Shown here one piece after another: positions 45,671 to 53,377 of a stretch of DNA of 64,000 bases. Position numbers and translations under genes: made by a program. The notes under the pieces were generated by a model. It did no database searches. It saw only the letters and a program-made list of their open reading frames with translations, and was not told the origin of the DNA. The DNA comes from Roseiarcus sp963842835 (GTDB taxonomy: Bacteria > Pseudomonadota > Alphaproteobacteria > Rhizobiales > Beijerinckiaceae). The stretch covers positions 186,001-250,000 of the forward strand of contig CAWJIB010000013.1 in assembly GCA_963842835.1 (NCBI GenBank), written 5' to 3'. Every line of letters starts with the position of its first letter. Positions within the stretch are counted from its first letter, which is position 1.

Positions 45671-46622
45671 CGGGCCTCATGTTCCGGTCTTGACCGTCTT
45701 GCCCCTTTGCGGCGCGAATTCACGCCAACCTCATCCGTGGTGGGTCAAGTCCGCCCATCTTGTCCTCCCGTCGGCTGTCGCTTTGGACTTGCGTCCCGCG
45801 CAATCCCCCGTTCTGAAGTCGGCTGTGGCGCATAGGACGATACGGACCTTCAGCAGGATATCGAGCGAGGTCGAAGTCGATCGACGCCGAACGCTGACGC
45901 AGAAGACAACCGCCGTCGGCGGATTGGCTTCTTGTCACCCACGAAATCTGCTTCATGGTTGATCCTTGCTCAACTCGTAAGCCGCGCCGTTCGGGGCGCC
46001 GAACTATCCAGATCCGTCGCGAGATTCCGACTGAGGGGCCTTCACGCTATTCGCCGCTCGCCGACGTTTAAGTTAATTCGATCAACTCGACCAGAACGGG
46101 GCAGCCTTCATCGTCAGATAAGCTGGCATTGCCCGGATAACCGCCAATTCTGCCCCAAATCTGTAACGGTTTGGCGTTACTGACAAGCCCAAACGGTCGC
46201 CGCATGCAGCCGACGAGTGCCGGGGGGACCCGTCGCCCATCGGGAGCCAAAACATGTCGAATTTTCGCACGCCGAGATGCAGCCCTCCCGCGAGCTTGTT
46301 CGAACACACCCAATCGAAGGCGCTGAGTTGTTGAGATGAGCGGCATCGACCAAAGTTCGCCTGCCGTTTGTCGGCATGCGGCATTGAGCGGCCGCCAAGC
46401 GTCAGGCAAGCCGACAACCGCCCAAAGACCACGACGGCGAAGACGAAACACCACGGACACGCACGCGCAAGACACTGCTTGCCTCTCGCTGTCGGTGCTC
46501 CACCGCCTCTCCTGTGCGTAAATTGCCGCCGAACCTTCCCATTCGGCGCCGATTTACTTCCTTTCCGTTCCTGCTAAAATGTTTCAGCGGTATAGGCGAG
46601 GAGCCGATGACCGTGCAAGGTG
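45671..46622. other. Intergenic, no intact gene
   Basis: Overlapping short frames on both strands without family resemblance. The promoter of the short beta-helix gene lies at its left end. The right end runs into a methyltransferase scrap. Confidence 0.4.
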
Positions 46623-46751
46623 ATGGGGCTGGCAAGGGCGACCTTCCAGCCCTTTTCGCGCCAATACAGAACCGATACCGCCGCGAAGCGACGCATCTGG
46701 CGGCTTGGCGCCAGTACCAGAAATGCAAGCTTTTGCTTAAAAGATCAATAG
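46623..46751 (+). pseudogene. Fragment of a methyltransferase related to the 49.1-kb gene
   Basis: Plus-strand reading SRQYRTDTAAKRRIWRL, then GASTRNASF before a TAG at 46749-46751, parallels DRQYGTDTAATRPIWQL then DVSSKNARF of the methyltransferase at 49141-49824. The DNA matches over about 80 bases in inverted orientation. Only this N-terminal stretch is left. Confidence 0.6.
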
Positions 46752-46818
46752 CTTAATGAGAGTGACATCGACGCCGCTAGCGAATCCATAGGACGTATAG
46801 GGAAAGTCGGTTCAGATC

Positions 46819-47994
46819 ATGACCACGCTCGAGATCGATAACGGAGTGAGGACAGTGCGCGACCTTGCGCACGTCGATGAGCTGAAGGACTTCTGGGCAA
46901 GCTGCCCTTCACACCGCGATTCGGATTTCGATTTTTATCTTTTCTATCTACGCAATTCTACTGAAGTTATACGACCGCACGTCATCGTCCTCTACCGCGA
47001 CGGACGGCCGCGCGCGTTGCTGGCGGGTCGCCTAGAGAATCGAAGCATCGACATAAGGTTCGGTTACTTACGCCTCATCAGGCTCAGACTTCGCGCATTG
47101 ACCTTTATGTATGGAGGCGTGCTCGGCGACATTTCCTCGGCAGCCGAGGCCAAGGATATTATCTCATGCATTGAGGCGTCGCTGCGGGCGGGCGAAGCCG
47201 ATGCGGCGTTTCTGGAATATCTTGCTGTCAACTCGCCGCTATACGGTTGCGTACGGTCTCTCTCGAACCCGATGCGCGTCAATCATTTCGCCAAATCACG
47301 TATTCACCAAATAAGAAATCTGCCGAATGGTAAGTCATTTATGCAAAGCTTATCATCGCATGAACGTAATAACCAGAAGCGGCGAGCGCGGCGACTTGCA
47401 GAGACATTTGGCGATAAGGTGCGGATCGAATGCTTCCATGATGCGAGCGCTCTGCAGCGCCTAATGGAGCACGCCGAGACAATAGCCGAAAAATCGTATC
47501 AGCGTGGCCTCGGGGTTGGCTTTGCAAATACTTATGAGATTCGTAAACGGCTTGAGTTCGAGGCGCATAAGAAGTGGTTGCGCGCGTACATACTCTACAT
47601 CAACGATCAACCGTGTTCATTCTGGATTTGTTCGTACTACAACGGCACTCTTTATAGTGAATTCATGGCGTTCGATCGGGAGTACGGCAAATATGCGCCG
47701 GGAATGTATCTGGTGATCAACGCCATCGAAGAAATACGCCGCGAGGATGGAAATCAGGAGGCCGCGCGGATTGATTTTGGCATCGGCAACTCCGAGTGGA
47801 AATCCATTCTTGGCAACCAAAGCTCGCGCGAGGAGTTGGTATGCATCTTCGCGCCGACGGCCACGGCTATTGGCGTCAATTCCCTTCAAACCTTAGTTGC
47901 GGCAATCGATCGTGTGGGGCGGGCGATCTTGCGGCGAAGCAACTTACTGCCCCACGTGAAGCGGGCATGGCGCAACCGTATTGCGCACCGGTAA
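46819..47994 (+). CDS. GNAT-family acyltransferase (BioF2/FemAB-like)
   Basis: 391 residues. The protein has the two-lobe layout of large GNAT proteins used in polysaccharide or cell-wall acylation. An N-terminal lobe (ELKDFWASCPSHRDSDFDFY) is followed by the central RNNQKRRARRLAETFGDKVR region, and a C-terminal GNAT core with LRAYILYINDQPCSFWICSY, YSEFMAFDREYGKYAPGMYL and RIDFGIGNSEWK. The last three motifs match the Acetyltransf_6 pattern found in exopolysaccharide clusters. A GGAAAG lies about 12 bases before the ATG. The acyl donor and acceptor are not known. It lies alone between a methyltransferase scrap and an insertion sequence. Confidence 0.8.
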   Translation: MTTLEIDNGVRTVRDLAHVDELKDFWASCPSHRDSDFDFYLFYLRNSTEVIRPHVIVLYRDGRPRALLAGRLENRSIDIRFGYLRLIRLRLRALTFMYGGVLGDISSAAEAKDIISCIEASLRAGEADAAFLEYLAVNSPLYGCVRSLSNPMRVNHFAKSRIHQIRNLPNGKSFMQSLSSHERNNQKRRARRLAETFGDKVRIECFHDASALQRLMEHAETIAEKSYQRGLGVGFANTYEIRKRLEFEAHKKWLRAYILYINDQPCSFWICSYYNGTLYSEFMAFDREYGKYAPGMYLVINAIEEIRREDGNQEAARIDFGIGNSEWKSILGNQSSREELVCIFAPTATAIGVNSLQTLVAAIDRVGRAILRRSNLLPHVKRAWRNRIAHR

Positions 47995-48233
47995 ACTTCC
48001 CGCCCGCACAGTTCGCAAAAACAATTCACTCTTTGACCAATTGCGGGATCTTGCATAGATGTACATTATACCCGTCGAAAACGTCATCTAGCTCGTCCAA
48101 AACTGGAGAATTGTGTGTTATCCGGCTCATCATCCTGCATCTAGCCTCTGATGACGGGGCTGTCGAATTGCGCGCGCAGTCGTGGCGCTTGTCGTCCCTA
48201 CTGGTCCCTAGTGTCAGGTCCAATGCCGCCTCA

Positions 48234-49140
48234 GAGTCCGTTTTGAAAATCGGCGAAGGGGATGGCGCCGGGGGCTCGGTCGTGATTCAAGCTCTGGATG
48301 TGGACAGAGCAGAGCCGTGGGCGGATGGCCAAGATCGCCAAGAAGACCAAACGCTACCCATCTGACCTTACGGACGAGGAGTGGGCGGAGATCGCGCCCT
48401 TGATGCCCAAGCCTGGGCGTCGGGGGCGTCCGCGGGAGGTGGAGTTCCGTGAAGTGATCAACGCGGTGCGCTATCTCGTACGCTCCGGCTGCGGTTGGCG
48501 GATGCGGCCGATCCATTTCGGCCCGTGGCAGACGGTCTACGGCTGGTTCCGGGAATTGGCGCGACGGTTCCTGTTCCAGACCATCCACGACCTGGCGCTG
48601 ATGGTTGATCGCGAGCGGGCCGGGCGCGAGGCCAGCCCCTCGGCGGCGGTGATCGACAGCCAATCGGTCAAGGCTCCCCAAGCCGAAACAAGGGGTTACG
48701 ACGCCGGAAAGAAGATTGTGGGCCGCAAGCGCCACATCGCGGTGGATACTGACGGGCGGTTGCTGATGGTCAACCTCACCCCCGCCGACATCTCCGACAG
48801 CGCCGGCGCGCAGGCGGTCTTGGACGCCGTCCGCAAGCGCGCTGGCCCTGGGTGAAGCATCTGTTCGCCGACGCCGCCTACGATCGGCTGAAACTCATGG
48901 ACAAGGCAGCCTACCTCGACTTCGTCATCGAGATCATCCGCCGATCCGACGACCAAAAGGGCTTCCAAGTCCTGCCTCGCCGCTGGGTGGTGGAGCGGAC
49001 CTTCGGCTGGATGACCCGCTGGCGGCGCCTCGTGCGCGATTACGAAAAACGTATCGACGTCTCCCACGCCATGATCCTCGTCGCCATGGGCGGCAATCTC
49101 ATCCGCAGAAACGCTCATCCGTGATTTTCAAAACGGACTC
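48234..49140 (+). mobile_element. IS5-family insertion sequence, complete ends
   Basis: The element is 907 bases with perfect 18-base terminal inverted repeats: GAGTCCGTTTTGAAAATC at 48234-48251 and its complement at 49123-49140. It is flanked by a three-base TCA on both sides (48231-48233 and 49141-49143), a TNA-type target duplication as IS5 elements make. Its transposase gene is interrupted by one frame change. It is the only element in the window with intact ends, so it is the most recent arrival. Confidence 0.92.
48325..49124 (+). pseudogene. IS5-family transposase with a two-base frameshift
   Basis: The first frame from the ATG at 48325 encodes the N-terminal DUF4096-like part (YPSDLTDEEWAEIAPLMP) and the first catalytic Asp (AAVIDSQSVKAPQAET, then KIVGRKRHIAVDTDG). 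It ends at 48855 after DAVRKRAGPG. The second frame from 48852 begins VKHLFADAAYDR with the second Asp and ends with WVVERTFGWMTRWRRL carrying the Glu. Removing one GC from the GCGCGC at about 48838 restores KRWPWVKHLFADAAYDR. So either a recent mutation, a sequencing error, or a frameshift-expressed product. Confidence 0.88.
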
Positions 49141-49824
49141 TCAGGACTTCGCTTTCCAGATTACGATATCTTCGCGGCCAACTGGGTGGCCCAAGTGTTC
49201 AAGGAACTGGGCGTCGTCGAGCAGTTCACGGCACTCGGGCCGTAAATAGACCACGTAGATGTCGTCTCCTGGCCGTTGCGAACATCTTTGCCGAAGATTA
49301 TCGATTACCTTTGACATGACCTCGGCCCGGAAGGGATTGTACATATAAACGAGCATAGGGCCGGGCGGGAACACGTAATCCGTCGCGTCCATATGCAGCG
49401 CAAGCGCTGTTTCAAAGCCGACCTTCTTAAGATTGCTCTGAGCAATTTCAGATAGTTCGCGAGCAAACTCGACCCCTACGACCGAGCGAAACCCGAGCCG
49501 CGCTGCGATGATCAGGCATCGGCCTTTCCCGGAGCCGAGGTCTATGAACGTGAAACGATCTGGCGACTGTCCGATGAAATCCCTCGCGGCTTCGATGTCG
49601 CTCTCATTCGACGGCTGATATCTTACGCCAAATCTTGCATTTTTGGAGCTTACATCGAGCTGCCAAATGGGTCGCGTCGCGGCGGTATCGGTTCCGTATT
49701 GGCGATCGAAGTCGTCCACGATCCGACCGTCGCGAACGTAACGTATCACCTTCGCAATCGTGCTGCCGATGCCCTGCTCGCGGAGCGAACGAAATACATT
49801 GTCGGCAAGCAAGTATATCCTCAC
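49141..49824 (-). CDS. Class I SAM-dependent methyltransferase
   Basis: 227 residues. Motif I is FTFIDLGSGKGRCLIIAARL (about residues 91-110), motif II VVGVEFARELSEIAQ, and motif IV PMLVYMYNPFRAEVM. The C-terminal VVYLRPECRELLDD segment is of the kind seen in small methyltransferases near polysaccharide genes. Its stop codon TGA (49141-49143) is itself the target duplication of the adjacent IS5, so the protein is not altered by the insertion. A 5' fragment of a related gene lies inverted at 46.6 kb. Upstream it directly borders an IS1380 scrap. Confidence 0.83.
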   Translation of the reverse strand: MRIYLLADNVFRSLREQGIGSTIAKVIRYVRDGRIVDDFDRQYGTDTAATRPIWQLDVSSKNARFGVRYQPSNESDIEAARDFIGQSPDRFTFIDLGSGKGRCLIIAARLGFRSVVGVEFARELSEIAQSNLKKVGFETALALHMDATDYVFPPGPMLVYMYNPFRAEVMSKVIDNLRQRCSQRPGDDIYVVYLRPECRELLDDAQFLEHLGHPVGREDIVIWKAKS

Positions 49825-49842
49825 CTGGGCCTCCGCGGAAAG

Positions 49843-49960
49843 TGAGACCGAGCACTTGGTCTAGCTCTCGATAGGCAAGCAAGCCTGCGTCAGAGGTGAC
49901 GACCGCTCCGCGGAACTGGCGCATCAGCCCGCGGTCAAAGTCGCGTCTGAGAGGCCTCAT
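49843..49960 (-). pseudogene. IS1380-family transposase, N-terminal fragment
   Basis: The minus strand reads LRRDFDRGLMRQFRGAVVTS followed by DAGLLAYRELDQVLGL, the typical N-terminus of an IS1380 transposase. It is cut at about 49843, where methyltransferase sequence begins. Confidence 0.75.
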
Positions 49961-50202
49961 TCAATTCACCCGCCGGTTTCGGCGTGACACACTGAATTAA
50001 GTTACCATAGTACGTTGGTTATCCCAACTAAATCGCGGAATAAATCGGCCCCGCTGAAGAACCCCAGAATCCATGTCGATACCGGGCCATCACTAGGAAG
50101 GACGTCCATCTGGCGCAGCTAATCTCACCTGCGCCAAACGGTCACCGTCCCGCGCGGTAGGATCTGCGCGCTGGTCATGAACTCGCGCGCGACATCGCTC
50201 GG

Positions 50203-50877
50203 CTAAGCGCTCGTCCGGATCGCGACGAGCGATTTCGTTAACCCAAATATCCGTTCGCGATGGATCGTAGCATCCGGAAACAGCGTCGCGAGCATTCGCC
50301 TGTCAAGCAGGACCGCGCTTTGTATTTGCCGCATCGCCGTATCGACATCGGGCGCCTGGCCCCAACGTCCGCGCGGTCGACGCATGAGCAGGGACACGCG
50401 AATCAATTCGGGCATCCAGTGAAAGAAGAACGTGGAGTTGTGAGGCTCGACCGGAAACCAGAAATAGGGCGTCTGAACGAAGTAGCGAGGCGCGAGCCTT
50501 CGCACTTCCTGCGCCATCGCCTTCATGTCGCGCCAGGCCCCGACGTGCTCGATCACCGAATTCGAGTGAACAAGGTCGAAACTCATATCGGCGTACGAGC
50601 TAATATCTCGCGCATCGCCGGCGATCGACGCGAAGCGCGAATCCTCGACGGGAGATGTCGTCAGATTGAGCAAGGTTACATGCCAGCGCCGCTGCCCCAG
50701 CATGTCCTCCACATCGGCCCAATAGTCCCGATCTCCGCCGATGTCGAGTATGCGGCAGGTCTCCTGGGTCGAGAGCACCTCGTCCACTAGGCTCACAAAC
50801 GGCGAAAATCGCCGACGTCGAAAGGACCGCTGAGGCCCGGTCGGGGTGAAAATCACGGACGAAGGCCTCCAGCCCAT
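50203..50877 (-). CDS. SAM-dependent methyltransferase, 5' end possibly frameshifted
   Basis: The core begins at FSPFVSLVDEVLSTQETCRI, continues LDIGGDRDYWADVEDML (motif I) and VTLLNLTTSPVEDSRFASIA, then DARDISSYADMSFDLVHSNS and VIEHVGAWRDM (motif IV), and ends with FVQTPYFWFPVEPHNSTFFF. This is a known type of methyltransferase associated with glycan clusters. From the ATG at 50877 the first 20 residues look unnatural (GWRPSSVIFTPTGPQRSF). In the next frame, from a TTG at 50914, the reading FRFKLIVYGLEAFVRDFHPD is a more plausible N-terminus. A one-base indel at about 50810-50850 is therefore suspected. Confidence 0.75.
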   Translation of the reverse strand: MGWRPSSVIFTPTGPQRSFRRRRFSPFVSLVDEVLSTQETCRILDIGGDRDYWADVEDMLGQRRWHVTLLNLTTSPVEDSRFASIAGDARDISSYADMSFDLVHSNSVIEHVGAWRDMKAMAQEVRRLAPRYFVQTPYFWFPVEPHNSTFFFHWMPELIRVSLLMRRPRGRWGQAPDVDTAMRQIQSAVLLDRRMLATLFPDATIHRERIFGLTKSLVAIRTSA

Positions 50878-51027
50878 AGACAATTAATTTAAAGCGAAAA
50901 GCCGCAGCCTTCAAGTCAGCTTAGCGCAACTCGACGAATATTGGGCGAAGAGACGATCAAAGCGATAGCGCCCAGCTTGCTGGACGAATCACTGGAGCTC
51001 GTGAAAATGATGGCGTTGCGCCGGGCA

Positions 51028-51122
51028 TGTCGAGGGTCGGGTTGGCCGTGACCCTCGACAATATTCGATCCGGTTCGCTCCGGATCGTCCCAACGCTGCC
51101 GGCAAGGGGCCGTCGGCCCTTG
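51028..51122 (-). terminator. Cluster of hairpins after the repeat-adhesin gene
   Basis: Three inverted repeats lie between the adhesin stop and the next minus-strand gene. TGTCGAGGGTC/GACCCTCGACA (51028-51038 with 51050-51060) is a perfect 11-base stem. CGATCCGG/CCGGATCG (51066-51073 with 51080-51087) has a six-base loop. A shorter one is around 51104-51122 (CAAGGGGCC/GGCCCTTG with a bulge). They could end transcription of the adhesin or be REP-like palindromes. No U-tract follows, so the terminator role is tentative. Confidence 0.4.
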
Positions 51123-51223
51123 AGGCGGCTGCGACGGTCGCACAACCTTAGCGTGGACCAAGCGACCCTACGCACGCGGCGCCAAGCGACCGAAAAGGAT
51201 CGACCCGGTCGCTCGCAGGCTTA

Positions 51224-52723
51224 TCATGTGAAGTGGCCCGAGTTGCTGGCGAGGAACGGCGTGTCGTGATGGAGCGGAGCCGTTGGGACGATGCCGCCGG
51301 GTCCGCCGCCGGCGGCGCCGAACGCATTCGCTGTGGCGATGTACTGGCTGAGAAGGTGGAGGGACGGGACCGCGTCGATCTGTAGCCCCGCCAGCGTCGT
51401 CGCGGCGCCGGAAAGATTGGCCGCATTGCCGGCGACGTCGCTCACGGCGGCGCCGTTGAGATTGACGCCGGTCACCGCCAGCGCCGGCACGCTCGTGTCC
51501 CCCGCCCCGACTGTGTAGTCAAAGACGAGTTCGTTGCTGGCATTGCCGAGCGCCGAGGTCGCCGCCTGGTCGAAGACCGCCGTGCCGCCGTCGTTCAGCG
51601 TCAAGGTGGGAACGCCGCCGGAGACGGTCACCGCTTCGTTCAGGCTGACCGTCAGGGTGAGCTTGTCGCCGATCCCCTCGACGCCGCTGCCGGGCGTCGC
51701 CGCGACGCCGGTCACCGTCGGCGTGGTGGTGTCGATGGCGAGGCCGGTGAGCGGTGTGAGGGCGCCGGAGAAATTCGCGTTGTTGCCGACTGCATCTTGC
51801 ACCGTCGCGCCGTTGAGCGAAACGCCGCTCACCGCAAGCGCGGAGGTGCTGGCGTCGCTCGCGGTAACTGTGTAGTCGAAGACCAATTGCGTCGGATTGC
51901 CGAGCGCCGCGGTGGCCGCCGCGTCGTAAGTGGCCGCACCGCCGTCGTTCAGCGTCAAGGTGGGCGCGCCGCCGGAGACGGTCACCGCTTCGTTCAGGCT
52001 GACCGTCAGGGTGAGCTTGTCGCCGATTCCCTCGATTCCGCTGCCTGGCGAGGCGACGACTTGCGTCACCACGGGCAACGTATTCGGCGGGTCGATCCCA
52101 AGGCCGGAGAAAGTTACGAGCGCGCCCGCCAGGTTCGCCGAGTTGCCGACGCTATCCTTCACCGTCGCGCCGCTGGGCAGGTTGACCTTCGTGATCGCCA
52201 ACGCCGCCACCGTGGCGTCCGTGGTCGCGACTGTATAGGTGAAGGTGAGGGCGTTCGTGCCGGAGCCGCCGGTATAGGTGGCCGTGCCGCCGTCATTGAG
52301 CGTGAGGGTCGGCGTGCCCGTCACCGTTACGTCCTCGGCGAGGTTGACGGTCAAGGTGACGACATTCCCAGGATTTTGGGTTCCGCTGGTCGGCGACGCC
52401 ACGACGCTGGTGACGTCGCTCGGGGCGGTTCCCGACGGGCTCGCGAATGGCGCGCCAGTGACTAAGTTGACGTTGTTCGTGAAGGTGAATCCCGAACCGG
52501 CCGGGGGATAGAAAGCCCCGTAGGCGCCGCTGGCGTCAATGTAGTTGTTCTGGACGATCGCGCCGTTTACGGCGCCTTGTCCGCTAGACTGGTAGACCGC
52601 CATGGGGTAGGAAATTGAGATTGACGAGCCTCCCTGCGCGATCAGAACATTGTTGTTGACGCTCATATTATTTACCGGACCGCTCAACGGCGAGACCTGG
52701 ATCAACTGTCCGCCGCCGATCAT
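51224..52723 (-). CDS. Ig-like-repeat secreted protein, C-terminal part after in-frame TAA
   Basis: This frame is continuous with the gene at 52742-55924, with only a TAA between them. It finishes the beta-helix (MIGGGQLIQVSPLSGPVNN, GAIVQNNYIDASGAYGAFY) and then holds three more Ig-like repeats of about 110 residues, each with VTLTVNLAEDVTVTGTPTLT-like or LTLTVSLNEAVTVSGGAPT-like strands and a NDGG turn. The C-terminus (LLSQYIATANAFGAAGG, then HHDTPFLASNSGHFT) lacks the Sec or sorting signals I know. It may hold the type I secretion signal, which is normally C-terminal. If the stop is real, this part would be lost to the exporter. The ATG at 52723 has no clear ribosome-binding site. Confidence 0.8.
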   Translation of the reverse strand: MIGGGQLIQVSPLSGPVNNMSVNNNVLIAQGGSSISISYPMAVYQSSGQGAVNGAIVQNNYIDASGAYGAFYPPAGSGFTFTNNVNLVTGAPFASPSGTAPSDVTSVVASPTSGTQNPGNVVTLTVNLAEDVTVTGTPTLTLNDGGTATYTGGSGTNALTFTYTVATTDATVAALAITKVNLPSGATVKDSVGNSANLAGALVTFSGLGIDPPNTLPVVTQVVASPGSGIEGIGDKLTLTVSLNEAVTVSGGAPTLTLNDGGAATYDAAATAALGNPTQLVFDYTVTASDASTSALAVSGVSLNGATVQDAVGNNANFSGALTPLTGLAIDTTTPTVTGVAATPGSGVEGIGDKLTLTVSLNEAVTVSGGVPTLTLNDGGTAVFDQAATSALGNASNELVFDYTVGAGDTSVPALAVTGVNLNGAAVSDVAGNAANLSGAATTLAGLQIDAVPSLHLLSQYIATANAFGAAGGGPGGIVPTAPLHHDTPFLASNSGHFT

Positions 52724-53377
52724 GTTGCCGCTGGGCTGGTCTTAAATCATCGTGTTGAATTGAATTACGCTGTTGTTTGTTGCACCGGCGCCGGTGAACT
52801 GGGTCATATTCTCGTGCGGGGTTGAGCCACTCCCACTGTAGAAGGCGCCGTTCATAAACACGTTGTATTGGTCTATAAGTGTCGCCGTGCCGCTGTTGTT
52901 CATCTCAACGAAGTGTTGAGGCGAATTCTCCATGTAATTGTATTGAACGGTGAAGGTGCCGCTTCCGGAGAAGCTGACCAACCCGGAAAAATTTTGATAT
53001 TGCTGACCGTTACCGTTGAACGTGCTGTCCTCGATGGTGAGATTATTTACAGTACTAGACGTACTGATAAAATAGTACTGACTGTTACCGATGGCGGAAC
53101 CGGCAACAAAGTTACAATTCTGAATGACAGCGTTGTTGCCCTGGACATAGATCCCCCAACCGCCTTCCATTGAGAAGTCATAGCCATTGAGGGTGACGTT
53201 GTTGCCGGTTATTTCGATCAGATGCGTGGTCGTGTTGACGGACACGCCAGCCATCGAAGTGAGCGAGAGCGGATCTTTGAGAGTCATGCCAGCGGGCACG
53301 CCGACGGCATAGTTGACGCCGGCGACCTCCCACGGCGGCCGGGTCGCGTAGCCGCTGAACAGGTTCGGCAGCTGCGG
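52442..53377 (-). repeat. Direct repeat B, copy 2 (beta-helix unit)
   Basis: Second copy of the beta-helix unit at 44600-45535, same orientation, about 7.8 kb away. It keeps CAG where the first copy has its second TAA but shares the first TAA. Confidence 0.8.
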
